Origin: Acidovorax sp.
GTDB taxonomy: Bacteria; Pseudomonadota; Gammaproteobacteria; Burkholderiales; Burkholderiaceae_C
Assembly: GCA_031277855.1 (NCBI GenBank)
Contig: JAITLO010000037.1
Location: forward strand, 1 to 52,387
Length of the DNA stretch: 52,387 bases
Direction: 5' to 3'
Below the pieces are notes generated by a model. That model ran no database searches. It was not told the DNA's origin and was given only the letters and a program-made list of their open reading frames with translations. Every line of letters begins with the position of its first letter. The stretch's first letter is position 1. The position numbers and the translations under genes are program-made. Of the stretch, positions 14,670 through 23,557 are shown in pieces.

Positions 14670-16568
14670 ATGGAACACCAAGCCCCCATCTGGCTGAGCT
14701 ACGGCTTTGTCTACCTCAGCGCTGCGGTGCTGGCCGTACCTCTTGCTCGGGCCCTGGGCCTGGGTGCCATCATCGGCTACCTGGGAGCCGGCATTGCCAT
14801 GGGGCCCTGGGGCCTGGGCCTGGTCAGCAATGTGGATGACATCCTGCACTTTGCCGAGTTCGGCGTGGTGCTGATGCTGTTCGTCATCGGCCTGGAGCTG
14901 CAGCCCCAGCGGTTGTGGGCCATGCGCCGGCCGATTCTGGGCTGGGGCATGGCGCAGATGCTGGTTTGCACGGGCATTTTGTTTGCGGCCGGCTGGGCAC
15001 TGGGTTTTTCCTGGCGCACCAGCCTGATTGCGGCCCTGGGCCTGGCGCTGTCGTCCACGGCCATCAGCCTGCAGGTGCTGGGTGAACGCAATCTGATGCG
15101 CACGCCCAGCGGCCAGGCCAGCTTTTCGATACTGCTGTTCCAGGACGTGGCGGCCATTCCCATCCTGGCCCTGATTCCGATTCTGGGTGCGGCCAAGGCC
15201 GCCGAGGCTGCGCAGGGCGAGCATCTGCTGTGGCTGCAAATCGCCAAGACCGTGGGCACGCTGGCTCTGGTGGGCTTGGGCGGGCGCTGGCTGCTGCGTC
15301 CGCTGTTGCGCTGGATTGCGCGCAGCCGCACCACAGAGATTTTTACCGCCGCTTCGCTGCTGCTGGTGATCGGCATGGCCATGCTGATGGTGCAGCTGGG
15401 CCTGTCCATGGCTCTGGGCGCTTTTCTGGCCGGCGTGCTGCTGGCTGACAGCGAATACCGCAGCGAGCTGGAAACCAATATCGAACCCTTCAAGGGCTTG
15501 CTGCTGGGCCTGTTCTTCATGGCCGTGGGCATGAGCATCGATTTTGGCGTGCTGCTGCAATCGCCCTGGGTCATGGCCGCCCTGGTGCTGGGTTTTCTGG
15601 CGCTCAAGGCCGCCGTGCTGTGGCTGCTGGCGCGCCGCATGCAACTGCCCTGGCGTGAACGCCCGGTGTTCACGCTGCTGCTGGCCCAAGGCGGTGAATT
15701 TGCCTTTGTGGTGTTCCAGAACGCGGCCCAGTACCAGGTGTTTGAACGCAGCGTGGCATCCATGCTGGTGGCGGCCGTGGCCCTGTCCATGCTACTGGGC
15801 CCGCTGCTGCTGGTGCTGCTGGACAAGCTGCTGCTGGGGCGTAGCGTGTGCGAGATGGAAGACGGGGCGCAGGGGGGCAAGGCCCAGGAAATTGCCGAGC
15901 CCCAGGATGCCCCCATCATCATTGCCGGCTTTGGCCGCTATGGCCAGATCGTGGCCCGCGTGCTGCTGGCCCAGGGTATTCCGTCCACCATCCTGGACCA
16001 CAGCGTGGAAATGCTGGAGGTGGCCCATACCTTTGGCTATCGCGTGTTTTTTGGCGATGCCACACGCGCCGACCTGCTGCGCATTGCCGGCGCTGAAAAG
16101 GCCAGGATCTTGGTGATTGCCGTGGACTCGGCCGAGCAGTCCATCAAGATCGCCACGCTGGCACGCAAGCATTTCCCCCAGCTGCAAATCGTCGCCCGGG
16201 CGCGCGATATGAACCACTGGTACCAGCTGCGCGACCTGGGTGTGCAACACGCAGAGCGCGAGGTCTTCGAGTCCAGTCTGCTGTCGGCGCGCAGCGTGCT
16301 GGAGCTGGTGGGCCAAAGCCCCGAGCAGGCCCAGCGCATGACGGAGCGCTTTCGCGCCCACAACCTGGAGCTGGCCGAGCGCATGTACCCCCACCACAAG
16401 GACCGCGCCCAGCTGATCGCCGTGGCCAAGCAAGGCCGCGAGCAGTTGGTGGAGCAGATGGCCAGGGAGCGGCAGGAGGCGCAAGAGCCAGAGCAGGCAG
16501 AACAGGCAGAACAGGCAGAAGAAACCGAGGCTGCAGAGAAAGCGCCGCAGGCCGCAAAGCCAGACTGA
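14670..16568 (+). CDS. kefC: KefC-type glutathione-regulated K+/H+ antiporter
   Basis: This 632-residue monovalent cation:proton antiporter-2 protein has about 12 transmembrane segments (residues 1-390: IIGYLGAGIAMGPWGLG, VIGLELQPQRLW, FQDVAAIPILA). An RCK/TrkA-N nucleotide-binding domain starts near residue 413 (IIIAGFGRYGQIVARVLLAQG). Such exporters expel K+ to acidify the cytoplasm during electrophile stress under glutathione control. The tail (about 600-632) is acidic and low complexity with repeated EQA units. No KefF/KefG-like partner is adjacent. It converges with the next gene, with 6 bp between stops. Confidence 0.92.
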   Translation: MEHQAPIWLSYGFVYLSAAVLAVPLARALGLGAIIGYLGAGIAMGPWGLGLVSNVDDILHFAEFGVVLMLFVIGLELQPQRLWAMRRPILGWGMAQMLVCTGILFAAGWALGFSWRTSLIAALGLALSSTAISLQVLGERNLMRTPSGQASFSILLFQDVAAIPILALIPILGAAKAAEAAQGEHLLWLQIAKTVGTLALVGLGGRWLLRPLLRWIARSRTTEIFTAASLLLVIGMAMLMVQLGLSMALGAFLAGVLLADSEYRSELETNIEPFKGLLLGLFFMAVGMSIDFGVLLQSPWVMAALVLGFLALKAAVLWLLARRMQLPWRERPVFTLLLAQGGEFAFVVFQNAAQYQVFERSVASMLVAAVALSMLLGPLLLVLLDKLLLGRSVCEMEDGAQGGKAQEIAEPQDAPIIIAGFGRYGQIVARVLLAQGIPSTILDHSVEMLEVAHTFGYRVFFGDATRADLLRIAGAEKARILVIAVDSAEQSIKIATLARKHFPQLQIVARARDMNHWYQLRDLGVQHAEREVFESSLLSARSVLELVGQSPEQAQRMTERFRAHNLELAERMYPHHKDRAQLIAVAKQGREQLVEQMARERQEAQEPEQAEQAEQAEETEAAEKAPQAAKPD

Positions 16569-16574
16569 ATGGGT

Positions 16575-17486
16575 TTAGCGACTGCAGCTGTCGCTGCTAC
16601 CGTGGCAGTCCAGTGCCTGCAGCACATGCTCCACAAAATGCCGCAGCTTGGGTAGTTGCTGCCGGTCGGGCAGATAGACCAGGTTGACGGGCCGTGGTGC
16701 AGGTACACAGTTTTGCAGCACCGGCACCAGGCGGCCGCTGGCAATGTCATCGGCCAGCAAAACCTCGGGTTGCAGAATCAGGCCCAGACCACGCAGAGCG
16801 GCCTGACGCAGTGCGGCCCCGCTGTTGCAGCGCAGCCTGGCTTGCTGAGGCCAGGGCGTTTGCGTGGCACCGTCGCGCAGCATCCAGCCAGAGCCCAGCT
16901 GCCAGACCGCATAGCTCAGGCAGTCATGCCGGGCCAGATCGGCCACGGTCTGGGGCTGGCCACGGCGTTGCAAATAGGCCGGCGTGGCGGCAATCACCAT
17001 GCGGTAGGGCGTCAGCGGCCGTGCCACCAGGCCTTCATTGCCCACCGGACCTATGCGCACGGCCACATCAATCTGCTCGCCCACCAGGTCTACCAGGCCA
17101 TCACCCAGCTGCAGCTCCACCTGCACCAGCGGATGGGCCAGTTGGTAGTCGGCCACCAGGGGCGCAATCACCTGGTTGCCCAGGGTCAGCGGTGCGCTGA
17201 TGCGCAGCAAACCCTGGGGCGCGCTGCGGCTGCGCTCCACGGCGGACTCGGCCCAGTGCAGTTGCTCCAATACCAGGCGGCCGCCTTCGTAAAAGCTGCG
17301 GCCCACCTCGGTCAGGCTGTGCCGCCGCGTGCTGCGCTGTAGCAGGCGTGCGCCCAGCTGGGTTTCCAGTTGCTGCACATGCTTGCCCACCATGACGGCA
17401 GAGATATCCAGGCGCCGGGCGGCCTCGGCAAAGCTGCCGGCCTCGACCACGGCGACAAAGACCTCGATATTGCGCAATTTGTCCAT
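16575..17486 (-). CDS. LysR-family regulator of the divergent SDR gene
   Basis: This 303-residue LysR regulator has its helix-turn-helix at residues 18-37 (SFAEAARRLDISAVMVGKHV) and a substrate-binding region of the CrgA/DsdC-like type (GLLRISAPLTLGNQVIAPLV). It is divergent from a short-chain dehydrogenase-like gene with a T-N11-A dyad between them, the classic layout for controlling the neighbour. The effector is unknown. Confidence 0.93.
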   Translation of the reverse strand: MDKLRNIEVFVAVVEAGSFAEAARRLDISAVMVGKHVQQLETQLGARLLQRSTRRHSLTEVGRSFYEGGRLVLEQLHWAESAVERSRSAPQGLLRISAPLTLGNQVIAPLVADYQLAHPLVQVELQLGDGLVDLVGEQIDVAVRIGPVGNEGLVARPLTPYRMVIAATPAYLQRRGQPQTVADLARHDCLSYAVWQLGSGWMLRDGATQTPWPQQARLRCNSGAALRQAALRGLGLILQPEVLLADDIASGRLVPVLQNCVPAPRPVNLVYLPDRQQLPKLRHFVEHVLQALDCHGSSDSCSR

Positions 17487-17492
17487 GGATTA

Positions 17493-17507
17493 CTAACTAC
17501 CAGTTAG
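17493..17507. promoter_or_regulatory. Candidate LysR operator
   Basis: CTAACT-ACC-AGTTAG is a perfect dyad with a T-N11-A core. It starts 7 bp upstream of the LysR start codon, so bound protein would cover the LysR translation-initiation region and promoter. Autoregulation and control of the SDR gene is inferred. Confidence 0.55.
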
Positions 17508-17618
17508 GAGATCAAAAACAGATTGCTACTTTATGGCATTGAAGGTTTGCAGAAAACTGTGGTCATGCGTTGCTTTGGAGCGGTTCCGAGCGCGCTGCAA
17601 CCCCTCAAGGAAAGCCTT

Positions 17619-18221
17619 ATGAAGATGCTTCTCGTCGGTGCCAGCGGCACCATTGGCCGTGCGGTACAAGCCCTGCTGGCGCCGCGCCACGACATCATTA
17701 CCGTGGGCCGCAGCAGCGGCGATCTGCACGCGGATTTCACACGGCCCGAAAGCCTCACGGCCATGTTCCAGGCGGCAGGCAAGGTGGATGCCATCATCAG
17801 TGTGGCCGGCAATATGCACTTTGGCCCGCTGACCGAGATGACGGCCGAGCAGTTCAATATCGGCCTGCAGGACAAGCTGCTAGGCCAGGTACGCCTGGTG
17901 CTGGAAGGCCAGCACTGGTTGAATGACGGCGGCTCCATCACGCTCACCAGCGGCTGTGTGGCCATAGAGCCCATCCGGGACGGCGCCAATGCCACCACGG
18001 TGAATGCGGCGCTGGAGGGCTTTGTCACCGCTGCTGCGGTGGAGCTGCAGCGCGGCCAGCGCATCAATGTGGTCAGCCCCACGCTGCTGACCGAGTCGGC
18101 CCAGGCCTATGGCAGTATCTTTCCCGGCTTTGAAACCGTGCCGGCCCAGCGCGTGGCCCTGGCCTACCAGCGCAGCGTGGAAGGGGTACAGACCGGGCGG
18201 GTGTTCCGGGTCAATGGCTGA
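17619..18221 (+). CDS. Short-chain dehydrogenase/reductase (atypical, short)
   Basis: This 200-residue protein has an N-terminal Rossmann motif GASGTIGRAV (residues 7-16) and SVAGNMHFGPL in place of NNAG. It continues with SITLTSGCVAIEP and NAALEGFVTAAAVEL, which lacks the usual YxxxK pair (residues are NAALEG around the Tyr position). This is the compact SDR group that includes many proteins annotated as short-chain dehydrogenases of unknown substrate; catalytic activity is uncertain. AAGGAAAG precedes the ATG. It is under likely control of the divergent LysR gene and ends in a terminator 8 bp after the stop. Confidence 0.88.
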   Translation: MKMLLVGASGTIGRAVQALLAPRHDIITVGRSSGDLHADFTRPESLTAMFQAAGKVDAIISVAGNMHFGPLTEMTAEQFNIGLQDKLLGQVRLVLEGQHWLNDGGSITLTSGCVAIEPIRDGANATTVNAALEGFVTAAAVELQRGQRINVVSPTLLTESAQAYGSIFPGFETVPAQRVALAYQRSVEGVQTGRVFRVNG

Positions 18222-18229
18222 GCGCTTGC

Positions 18230-18248
18230 CCCCAGCGCTGGGGTTTTT
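18230..18248 (+). terminator. Intrinsic terminator of the SDR gene
   Basis: CCCCAGCGCTGGGG (18230-18243) is self-complementary and directly followed by TTTTT. It starts 9 bp beyond the SDR stop. Confidence 0.7.
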
Positions 18249-18305
18249 GAGAGCGTGCAGTGCAGGCCGTTAAATCGTTTGCAAGCTATTTGCACGCGAA
18301 AACAA

Positions 18306-18337
18306 AGAGCATCCTGCACAGGATGCTCTCTTTTTTT
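18306..18337 (+). terminator. Second intrinsic terminator
   Basis: GAGCATCCTG (18307-18316) and CAGGATGCTC (18319-18328) form a perfect 10-bp stem, followed by a T-run. It lies between the SDR gene and the convergent DUF2798 gene, and backs up the first terminator. Confidence 0.85.
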
Positions 18338-18364
18338 AGCGGTTTGCAGGGCTGGTGCCGATCG

Positions 18365-18643
18365 TTAGATATCCACCGTGGCCGCCACCATGCGCGTGAC
18401 CAGGGGGCGCACCAGCATCACGCAGGCAAAGGCGATGGGCATGGCGAACACATAGGCGCCCAGCACGCGCTGCAGATAGCCGTCGCTCAGGCCGCTGTTG
18501 ATGCCGACGATGGCAGCGCACATCAGCATGGCCATGATGGCCGACATGTAAAAGGCAAACACCACGGGGGCATAGGGGCGTGGCAGTTTGCGTCGGCTGC
18601 GTGTTGCTGCGGGCCGGGAAGAGGAGGTGGATGTGTGTGTCAT
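18365..18643 (-). CDS. DUF2798 small membrane protein
   Basis: This 92-residue inner-membrane protein has two hydrophobic helices (about 27-49 and 61-80) after a basic, Ser/Arg-rich N-terminus. The pattern ending in MVRPLVTRMVA matches the DUF2798 family, whose function is not known. It is divergent from a LysR regulator with a strong dyad between the genes, so that regulator probably controls it. Confidence 0.82.
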   Translation of the reverse strand: MTHTSTSSSRPAATRSRRKLPRPYAPVVFAFYMSAIMAMLMCAAIVGINSGLSDGYLQRVLGAYVFAMPIAFACVMLVRPLVTRMVAATVDI

Positions 18644-18745
18644 GTGCTTGTGTTGCTTGTTGTGCTGGGGCAGGGTGCCGCAGTTGAAGGGGCAGACTGT
18701 ACGCAGGTGTTGTCCGCTGCGGTAGCGCTGTGCAGCTTGCTAGAC

Positions 18746-18764
18746 TCGTAAGTTAAATTTACGA
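18746..18764. promoter_or_regulatory. Candidate LysR operator, DUF2798/LysR intergenic region
   Basis: TCGTAA (18746-18751) and TTACGA (18759-18764) are perfect inverted repeats around an AT-rich 7-bp centre, in the 147-bp divergent region and 27 bp before the LysR start. The local AT-richness also suits a promoter. The role is inferred. Confidence 0.55.
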
Positions 18765-18790
18765 ATTGCTTTCTCCATCCTTCATCCGAT

Positions 18791-19774
18791 ATGCCGAATC
18801 TGCGTGCCATTGAAACCTTTGTCAAAGCGCTGGAAGGGGGCTCCATTGCCTCTGCGGCACGCCAGCTGGGCATTACGCCGGCGGCGGCCAGCCAGAACAT
18901 TGCCCGCCTGGAGCGTGAGCTGGGCACGCGTCTGATCACCCGTACCACGCGTTCCATGGCGCTGACCGAAGCGGGGGAGCGCTATCTGGCGCGGGTGGCG
19001 CCGGTGCTGGGTGAGTTGGAAAAAGCCCTGTCCGATCTGTCGCAGCTGCATGGCGAGCTACAGGGGCGGCTGCGCATTGCCTGCATGGCGGCTTTTGGCC
19101 GCCATGTGCTGGCGCCGCTGTTGCCGGCCTTTGCCGAGCGCCATCCCAAGCTGTCGCTGGAACTGCTGAATGTGGACCGGCAGGTGGATGTGCTCAAGGA
19201 GGATGTGGACATCAGCGTACGCTACCGCGATGTGCTGGAGCCGGGCATGGCGGTGCGCCCCCTGGTGGAGGTGCCGCGCAGGTTGTATGCATCACCGGCC
19301 TATCTGCAAGCCCATGGCAGGCCGCGCACGGCAGAGGACTTGCTGCAGCACCGCTGCCTGCTGTACCGGCGCGAGATGGATGGGCGCATCATGCGCTGGC
19401 CTTTTTACAGCCAGGGCCAGCGCGTGGACCCGCAGTTACGCATAGCCACCATTGCCAACGATATCGATGCGCTGGTGGAGATGGCCGTGGCCGGGGGCGG
19501 GCTGATATGGGCCGGTTTTTTTCTGGTGCACGAGCAGGTGCGCCAGGGGCGGCTGGTGCATGTGCCCCTGGAGCGGGCAGAGGAGGCTGAGGGGGCGGCG
19601 GAGGGGACGGACGCCAGCGCCGCGCTGCAGTTCAATGAAGAGACGCTGGACTTTTTTGCCTGCTTCCGCGACCGGCAGTATGTGCCGGCCAAGGTCAGGG
19701 CGCTGGTGGATTATTTGCTGGAGGCGCTGCCGCACCTTCCCCAGCTGCAGCTGCCACCCGCGCCGCATCCGTGA
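18791..19774 (+). CDS. LysR-family regulator
   Basis: This 327-residue LysR protein has its helix-turn-helix at about residues 17-36 (SIASAARQLGITPAAASQNI). RITRTTRSMALTEAGERYL-type wording follows, and then the effector domain. It is somewhat longer than usual because of an acidic EEAEGAAEGTD insertion near residue 265-275. Its stop TGA abuts the stop of the convergent ppsR with no base between them. The dyad at 18746 suggests autoregulation and control of the divergent DUF2798 gene. Confidence 0.92.
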   Translation: MPNLRAIETFVKALEGGSIASAARQLGITPAAASQNIARLERELGTRLITRTTRSMALTEAGERYLARVAPVLGELEKALSDLSQLHGELQGRLRIACMAAFGRHVLAPLLPAFAERHPKLSLELLNVDRQVDVLKEDVDISVRYRDVLEPGMAVRPLVEVPRRLYASPAYLQAHGRPRTAEDLLQHRCLLYRREMDGRIMRWPFYSQGQRVDPQLRIATIANDIDALVEMAVAGGGLIWAGFFLVHEQVRQGRLVHVPLERAEEAEGAAEGTDASAALQFNEETLDFFACFRDRQYVPAKVRALVDYLLEALPHLPQLQLPPAPHP

Positions 19775-20599
19775 TCAGTAATGCCCCAGGCGCTCGGGCA
19801 GCACTTCCTGCAAGATGGTGGTGGCAATCTCTTCGATGGACTTGGTGGTGGTGGACAGCCAGCTGATGCCGCTGCGGCGCATCATGGCTTCGGCCTCGGC
19901 CACTTCGTGGCGGCAGTTTTCGATGCTGGCGTATTTGGAGTTGGGGCGGCGTTCGTTGCGTATGGACGACAGGCGTGCGGGGTCAATCGTCAGGCCGAAC
20001 AGTTTTTTGCGCAGCGGCTCCAGCGCCGGGGGCAGCTGGCGGCGGTCGAAGTCCTCGGGAATCAAGGGGTAGTTGCCCACTTTCAGGCCAAACTGCATGG
20101 CCAGGTAGAGGCTGGTCGGGGTCTTTCCCGAGCGGCTCACGCCCACCAGGATCACATCGGCGCCGGCCAGGTCGCGGTTGCTCTGTCCGTCGTCATGGGC
20201 CAGGGTGTAGTTGATGGCCTCCATGCGGTCAAAGTATTCCTTGCTGTGGCTCACGTCCGAGAAACGACCCACGCGGTGCATGGATTTTTCGCCCAGCTCG
20301 TCTTCCAGCGGCTGCACAAAGGTGCCGAACATGTCCAGTAGCATGCCTTTGCAGCCGCTTTTGAGGATTTGCTGCACCTCGGGGTGGACCACGGTGGTGA
20401 AGACGATGGGCTTTTTGCCCTCCACATCACCGGCGTGATTGATCTGGCGCACGGCCTGGTGGGCCTTGTCGGCGGAGTCCACAAAGGGAATGCGCACCAG
20501 ACGCGGCTTGATGTTGAACTGGGTCATCAGGGCCGAGCCGAAGGTCTCGGCAGTGATACCTGTGCCGTCCGAGACGACAAAAACGGTGCGCGTATGCAT
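19775..20599 (-). CDS. ppsR: Phosphoenolpyruvate synthase regulatory protein (PSRP kinase/phosphorylase)
   Basis: This 274-residue bifunctional enzyme phosphorylates PEP synthase with ADP and removes the phosphate by phosphorolysis. Family features are [15 protein letters not shown] at the N-terminus, the P-loop GVSRSGKT (residues 153-160), [16 protein letters not shown] and [15 protein letters not shown]. It is divergent from ppsA, its substrate. The start is the ATG of MHTRTVFVV; the same frame stays open far upstream, antisense to ppsA, but that part is a shadow. Confidence 0.96.
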   Translation of the reverse strand: MHTRTVFVVSDGTGITAETFGSALMTQFNIKPRLVRIPFVDSADKAHQAVRQINHAGDVEGKKPIVFTTVVHPEVQQILKSGCKGMLLDMFGTFVQPLEDELGEKSMHRVGRFSDVSHSKEYFDRMEAINYTLAHDDGQSNRDLAGADVILVGVSRSGKTPTSLYLAMQFGLKVGNYPLIPEDFDRRQLPPALEPLRKKLFGLTIDPARLSSIRNERRPNSKYASIENCRHEVAEAEAMMRRSGISWLSTTTKSIEEIATTILQEVLPERLGHY

Positions 20600-20818
20600 G
20601 GCAAAGTCCAATGTCAGAAAAGCAACAGCCCGCTGTCGACCTAGGCTTTGTACAGCGAGCCTACAATGGCGCCCATTATTCCCAATTTCACCCCCGCGTT
20701 TGCAGAACACCGACATCCAGAACAGCAAAGTGTGCGCTGCAAGATGTGGGGGATTGGCCGCAGGCCTGATGAGCAGGTCTGGGCGGATGAGCCGGTTTTT
20801 TAACTTTGGAGCTTCCCC

Positions 20819-23209
20819 ATGTCTGAACGTTTTGAGGCGACCGCACTGGTCGTTCCGTTCGAAAACCTGCGCATGAGCGACGTTGAAGTCGTCGGCGGCA
20901 AGAACGCCTCGCTGGGCGAGATGATTTCCCAGCTGCCCCAGGGCGTGCGCGTGCCCACGGGCTTTGCCACCACGGCCCACGCTTTCCGCGACTTCCTGGC
21001 CCACGAAGGCCTGGCAGGCAAGATCTCCGCCAAGCTGGCCGCTCTGGATGTGGACGACGTCCGCGCCCTGGCTGCCGTGGGCGCGGAAATTCGCGCCATG
21101 GTGGAGGCCCAGCCCTTCCCTGCCGATCTGGAAGCCGCCATCCGCGCTGAATTCATCAAGCTGCAGGCCGGCAACGCCCAGGCCTCGTTTGCCGTGCGTT
21201 CCTCGGCCACGGCAGAAGACCTGCCCGACGCCTCGTTCGCAGGCCAGCAGGAAACCTTCCTCAACGTGGTGGGCATCGAAGACGTGCTGCACAAGATGAA
21301 GGAAGTGTTTGCCTCGCTTTACAACGACCGCGCCATCTCCTACCGCGTGCACAAGGGCTTTGAGCACGACGTGGTGGCCCTGTCCGCCGGCGTGCAGCGC
21401 ATGGTGCGTTCCGACCTGGGCGCCGCCGGTGTGATGTTCACCATCGACACCGAGTCGGGCTTTGAAGAAGTGGTCTTCATCACCTCCAGCTACGGCCTGG
21501 GTGAAACCGTGGTGCAGGGCGCTGTGAACCCCGACGAGTTCTATGTGCACAAGCCCATGCTCAAGGCCGGCAAGCAGGCGCTGATCCGCCGCAACCTGGG
21601 CTCCAAGCTGATCCAGATGGTGTTTGCCACGCCCGAAGAAAAGGCTGCCGACGGCAAGCTGGTCAAGACCACCGACGTGGCTCCCGAGCTGCGCAACCGC
21701 TACTCGCTGACCGATGCCGAAGTGCAGGAGCTGGCCAAGTACGCGTTGGTGATCGAGCAGCACTATGGCCGTCCCATGGACATCGAATGGGGCAAGGACG
21801 GCACCGACGGCCAGCTCTACATTCTGCAAGCCCGTCCCGAGACGGTGAAGAGCCAGGCCAAGGGTCAGGCCGAGATGCGCTACAAGCTCAAGGGCACCGG
21901 CCCTGTGCTGGCCGAAGGCCGCGCCATTGGCCAGAAGATCGGTACCGGCCCCGTGCGCCTGGTGTCCGACATCTCGCAGATGGACCAGGTCCAGGCCGGT
22001 GACGTGCTGGTCACCGACATGACCGACCCCAACTGGGAGCCGGTGATGAAGAAGGCCGCCGCCATCGTCACCAACCGTGGTGGCCGTACCTGCCACGCCG
22101 CCATCATTGCGCGCGAGCTGGGTATCCCTGCCGTGGTGGGCTGCGGTGATGCCACCGAGCTGCTCAAGGACGGCACCCTGGTGACCGTGTCCTGCGCCGA
22201 AGGCGACACCGGCAAGATCTACGACGGTCTGCTGGAAACCGAAGTCACCGAAGTCACCCGTGGCGAAATGCCCGCCATCAAGACCAAGATCATGATGAAC
22301 GTGGGCAACCCCCAGCTGGCCTTTGACTTTGCCCAGCTGCCCAACGAAGGCGTGGGTCTGGCCCGCCTGGAATTCATCATCAACAACAACATCGGCGTGC
22401 ACCCCAAGGCCATCCTGGACTACCCCGCCGTGGACTCCGACCTGAAGAAGGCCGTGGAATCCGTGGCCCGTGGCCATGCATCGCCCCGCGCCTTCTATGT
22501 GGACAAGGTCGCCGAAGGCGTGGCCACCATTGCCGCTGCTTTCTGGCCCAAGCCCGTGATCGTGCGCATGTCGGACTTCAAGTCCAACGAATACCGCAAG
22601 CTCATCGGCGGCAGCCGCTACGAGCCCGAGGAAGAGAACCCCATGCTGGGCTTCCGCGGTGCGGCGCGCTACATCTCCGAAGACTTCGGCGAAGCCTTCC
22701 GCATGGAATGCGAAGCCCTGCGCCGCGTGCGTGAGGACATGGGCTTGACCAACGTCAAGGTCATGATTCCTTTCGTGCGTACCCTGGGTCAGGCCAAGCG
22801 CGTGACCGAGCTGCTGGCCGAGAACGGTCTGAAGCGCGGCGAGAACGGCCTGGAGCTGATCATGATGTGCGAAGTGCCCTCCAACGCCATTCTGGCCGAC
22901 GAGTTCCTGGAGTACTTCGACGGCTTCTCCATCGGCTCCAACGACCTGACCCAGCTGACCCTGGGCCTGGACCGCGACTCCGGCCTGGAGCTGCTGGCCG
23001 CCGACTTTGACGAGCGCGATCCCGCCGTCAAGAAGATGCTGGAGCGTGCCATCGGCGCCTGCCTGGCGCAGAACAAGTATGTGGGTATCTGCGGCCAAGG
23101 CCCTTCGGACCACCCCGACTTTGCACAGTGGCTGTCCGACCAGGGCATTGCCTCCATCTCGCTGAACCCCGACAGCGTGGTTGCCACCTGGCAGCGCCTG
23201 GCAGGTTGA
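20819..23209 (+). CDS. ppsA: Phosphoenolpyruvate synthase
   Basis: This 796-residue enzyme makes PEP, AMP and phosphate from pyruvate and ATP for gluconeogenesis. An N-terminal ATP-grasp/PPDK domain ([11 protein letters not shown], then [20 protein letters not shown]) is followed by the swivelling phosphohistidine domain with H426 in [16 protein letters not shown]-terminal TIM barrel binds PEP ([32 protein letters not shown]). T424, two residues before the catalytic His, is the residue expected to be phosphorylated by PpsR. Codon use is strongly biased, suggesting high expression. GGAG precedes the ATG. Confidence 0.97.
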   Translation: MSERFEATALVVPFENLRMSDVEVVGGKNASLGEMISQLPQGVRVPTGFATTAHAFRDFLAHEGLAGKISAKLAALDVDDVRALAAVGAEIRAMVEAQPFPADLEAAIRAEFIKLQAGNAQASFAVRSSATAEDLPDASFAGQQETFLNVVGIEDVLHKMKEVFASLYNDRAISYRVHKGFEHDVVALSAGVQRMVRSDLGAAGVMFTIDTESGFEEVVFITSSYGLGETVVQGAVNPDEFYVHKPMLKAGKQALIRRNLGSKLIQMVFATPEEKAADGKLVKTTDVAPELRNRYSLTDAEVQELAKYALVIEQHYGRPMDIEWGKDGTDGQLYILQARPETVKSQAKGQAEMRYKLKGTGPVLAEGRAIGQKIGTGPVRLVSDISQMDQVQAGDVLVTDMTDPNWEPVMKKAAAIVTNRGGRTCHAAIIARELGIPAVVGCGDATELLKDGTLVTVSCAEGDTGKIYDGLLETEVTEVTRGEMPAIKTKIMMNVGNPQLAFDFAQLPNEGVGLARLEFIINNNIGVHPKAILDYPAVDSDLKKAVESVARGHASPRAFYVDKVAEGVATIAAAFWPKPVIVRMSDFKSNEYRKLIGGSRYEPEEENPMLGFRGAARYISEDFGEAFRMECEALRRVREDMGLTNVKVMIPFVRTLGQAKRVTELLAENGLKRGENGLELIMMCEVPSNAILADEFLEYFDGFSIGSNDLTQLTLGLDRDSGLELLAADFDERDPAVKKMLERAIGACLAQNKYVGICGQGPSDHPDFAQWLSDQGIASISLNPDSVVATWQRLAG

Positions 23210-23227
23210 TGCACCAACCGGCGCAGC

Positions 23228-23557
23228 ATGCAGCAAGAACCATATTCTTCGCATGAGGCGCCCGTGGCGGAGGGGGGAGTCTTTCCCCCCGATCTGCACG
23301 ACACCCACCACCTCTGGCTGAAAGCAGTGCTGCTGACAGTCTGGGTGGTGGTGTCATTTGGGGCCTGCTTTTTTGCGCGCGATCTGCAGGCCTGGGGGCA
23401 AGGCTGGCCCCTGGCTTACTGGATGGCCGCCCAAGGGGCAGTCCTGATGTTCATGCTGCTGGTTGTCATTTACTGTGTCGCCATGGATCAGTTTGAACGC
23501 AATGACAGTGCGCGCTGCCGCAATGTCCAGGCTGGGCAGCATGGCCGGCCCGAGTAA
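23228..23557 (+). CDS. Small subunit of a sodium/solute symporter (DUF4212)
   Basis: This 109-residue protein has two hydrophobic helices (about 32-50 and 63-85) with the DUF4212 layout: acidic N-terminus, [26 protein letters not shown], then the second helix. Such proteins pair with the large VC_2705-type symporter encoded next. The two reading frames overlap by about 17 bp. It starts 18 bp after ppsA, suggesting co-transcription with gluconeogenesis and so a monocarboxylate substrate (inference). Confidence 0.85.
   Translation: MQQEPYSSHEAPVAEGGVFPPDLHDTHHLWLKAVLLTVWVVVSFGACFFARDLQAWGQGWPLAYWMAAQGAVLMFMLLVVIYCVAMDQFERNDSARCRNVQAGQHGRPE

Noticed and set aside
16490..16530. Repeated GAACAGGCA-type units at the end of kefC as a possible variable repeat
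   Set aside because: The few copies are imperfect and simply encode the acidic EQA tail; too short to argue for variation.
19775..23311. Open frame of 1178 codons on the minus strand across ppsA
   Set aside because: Only the last 274 codons are ppsR. The rest is antisense to ppsA and open because of the strong GC codon bias; its His/Gly/Val-rich composition is typical of such shadows.
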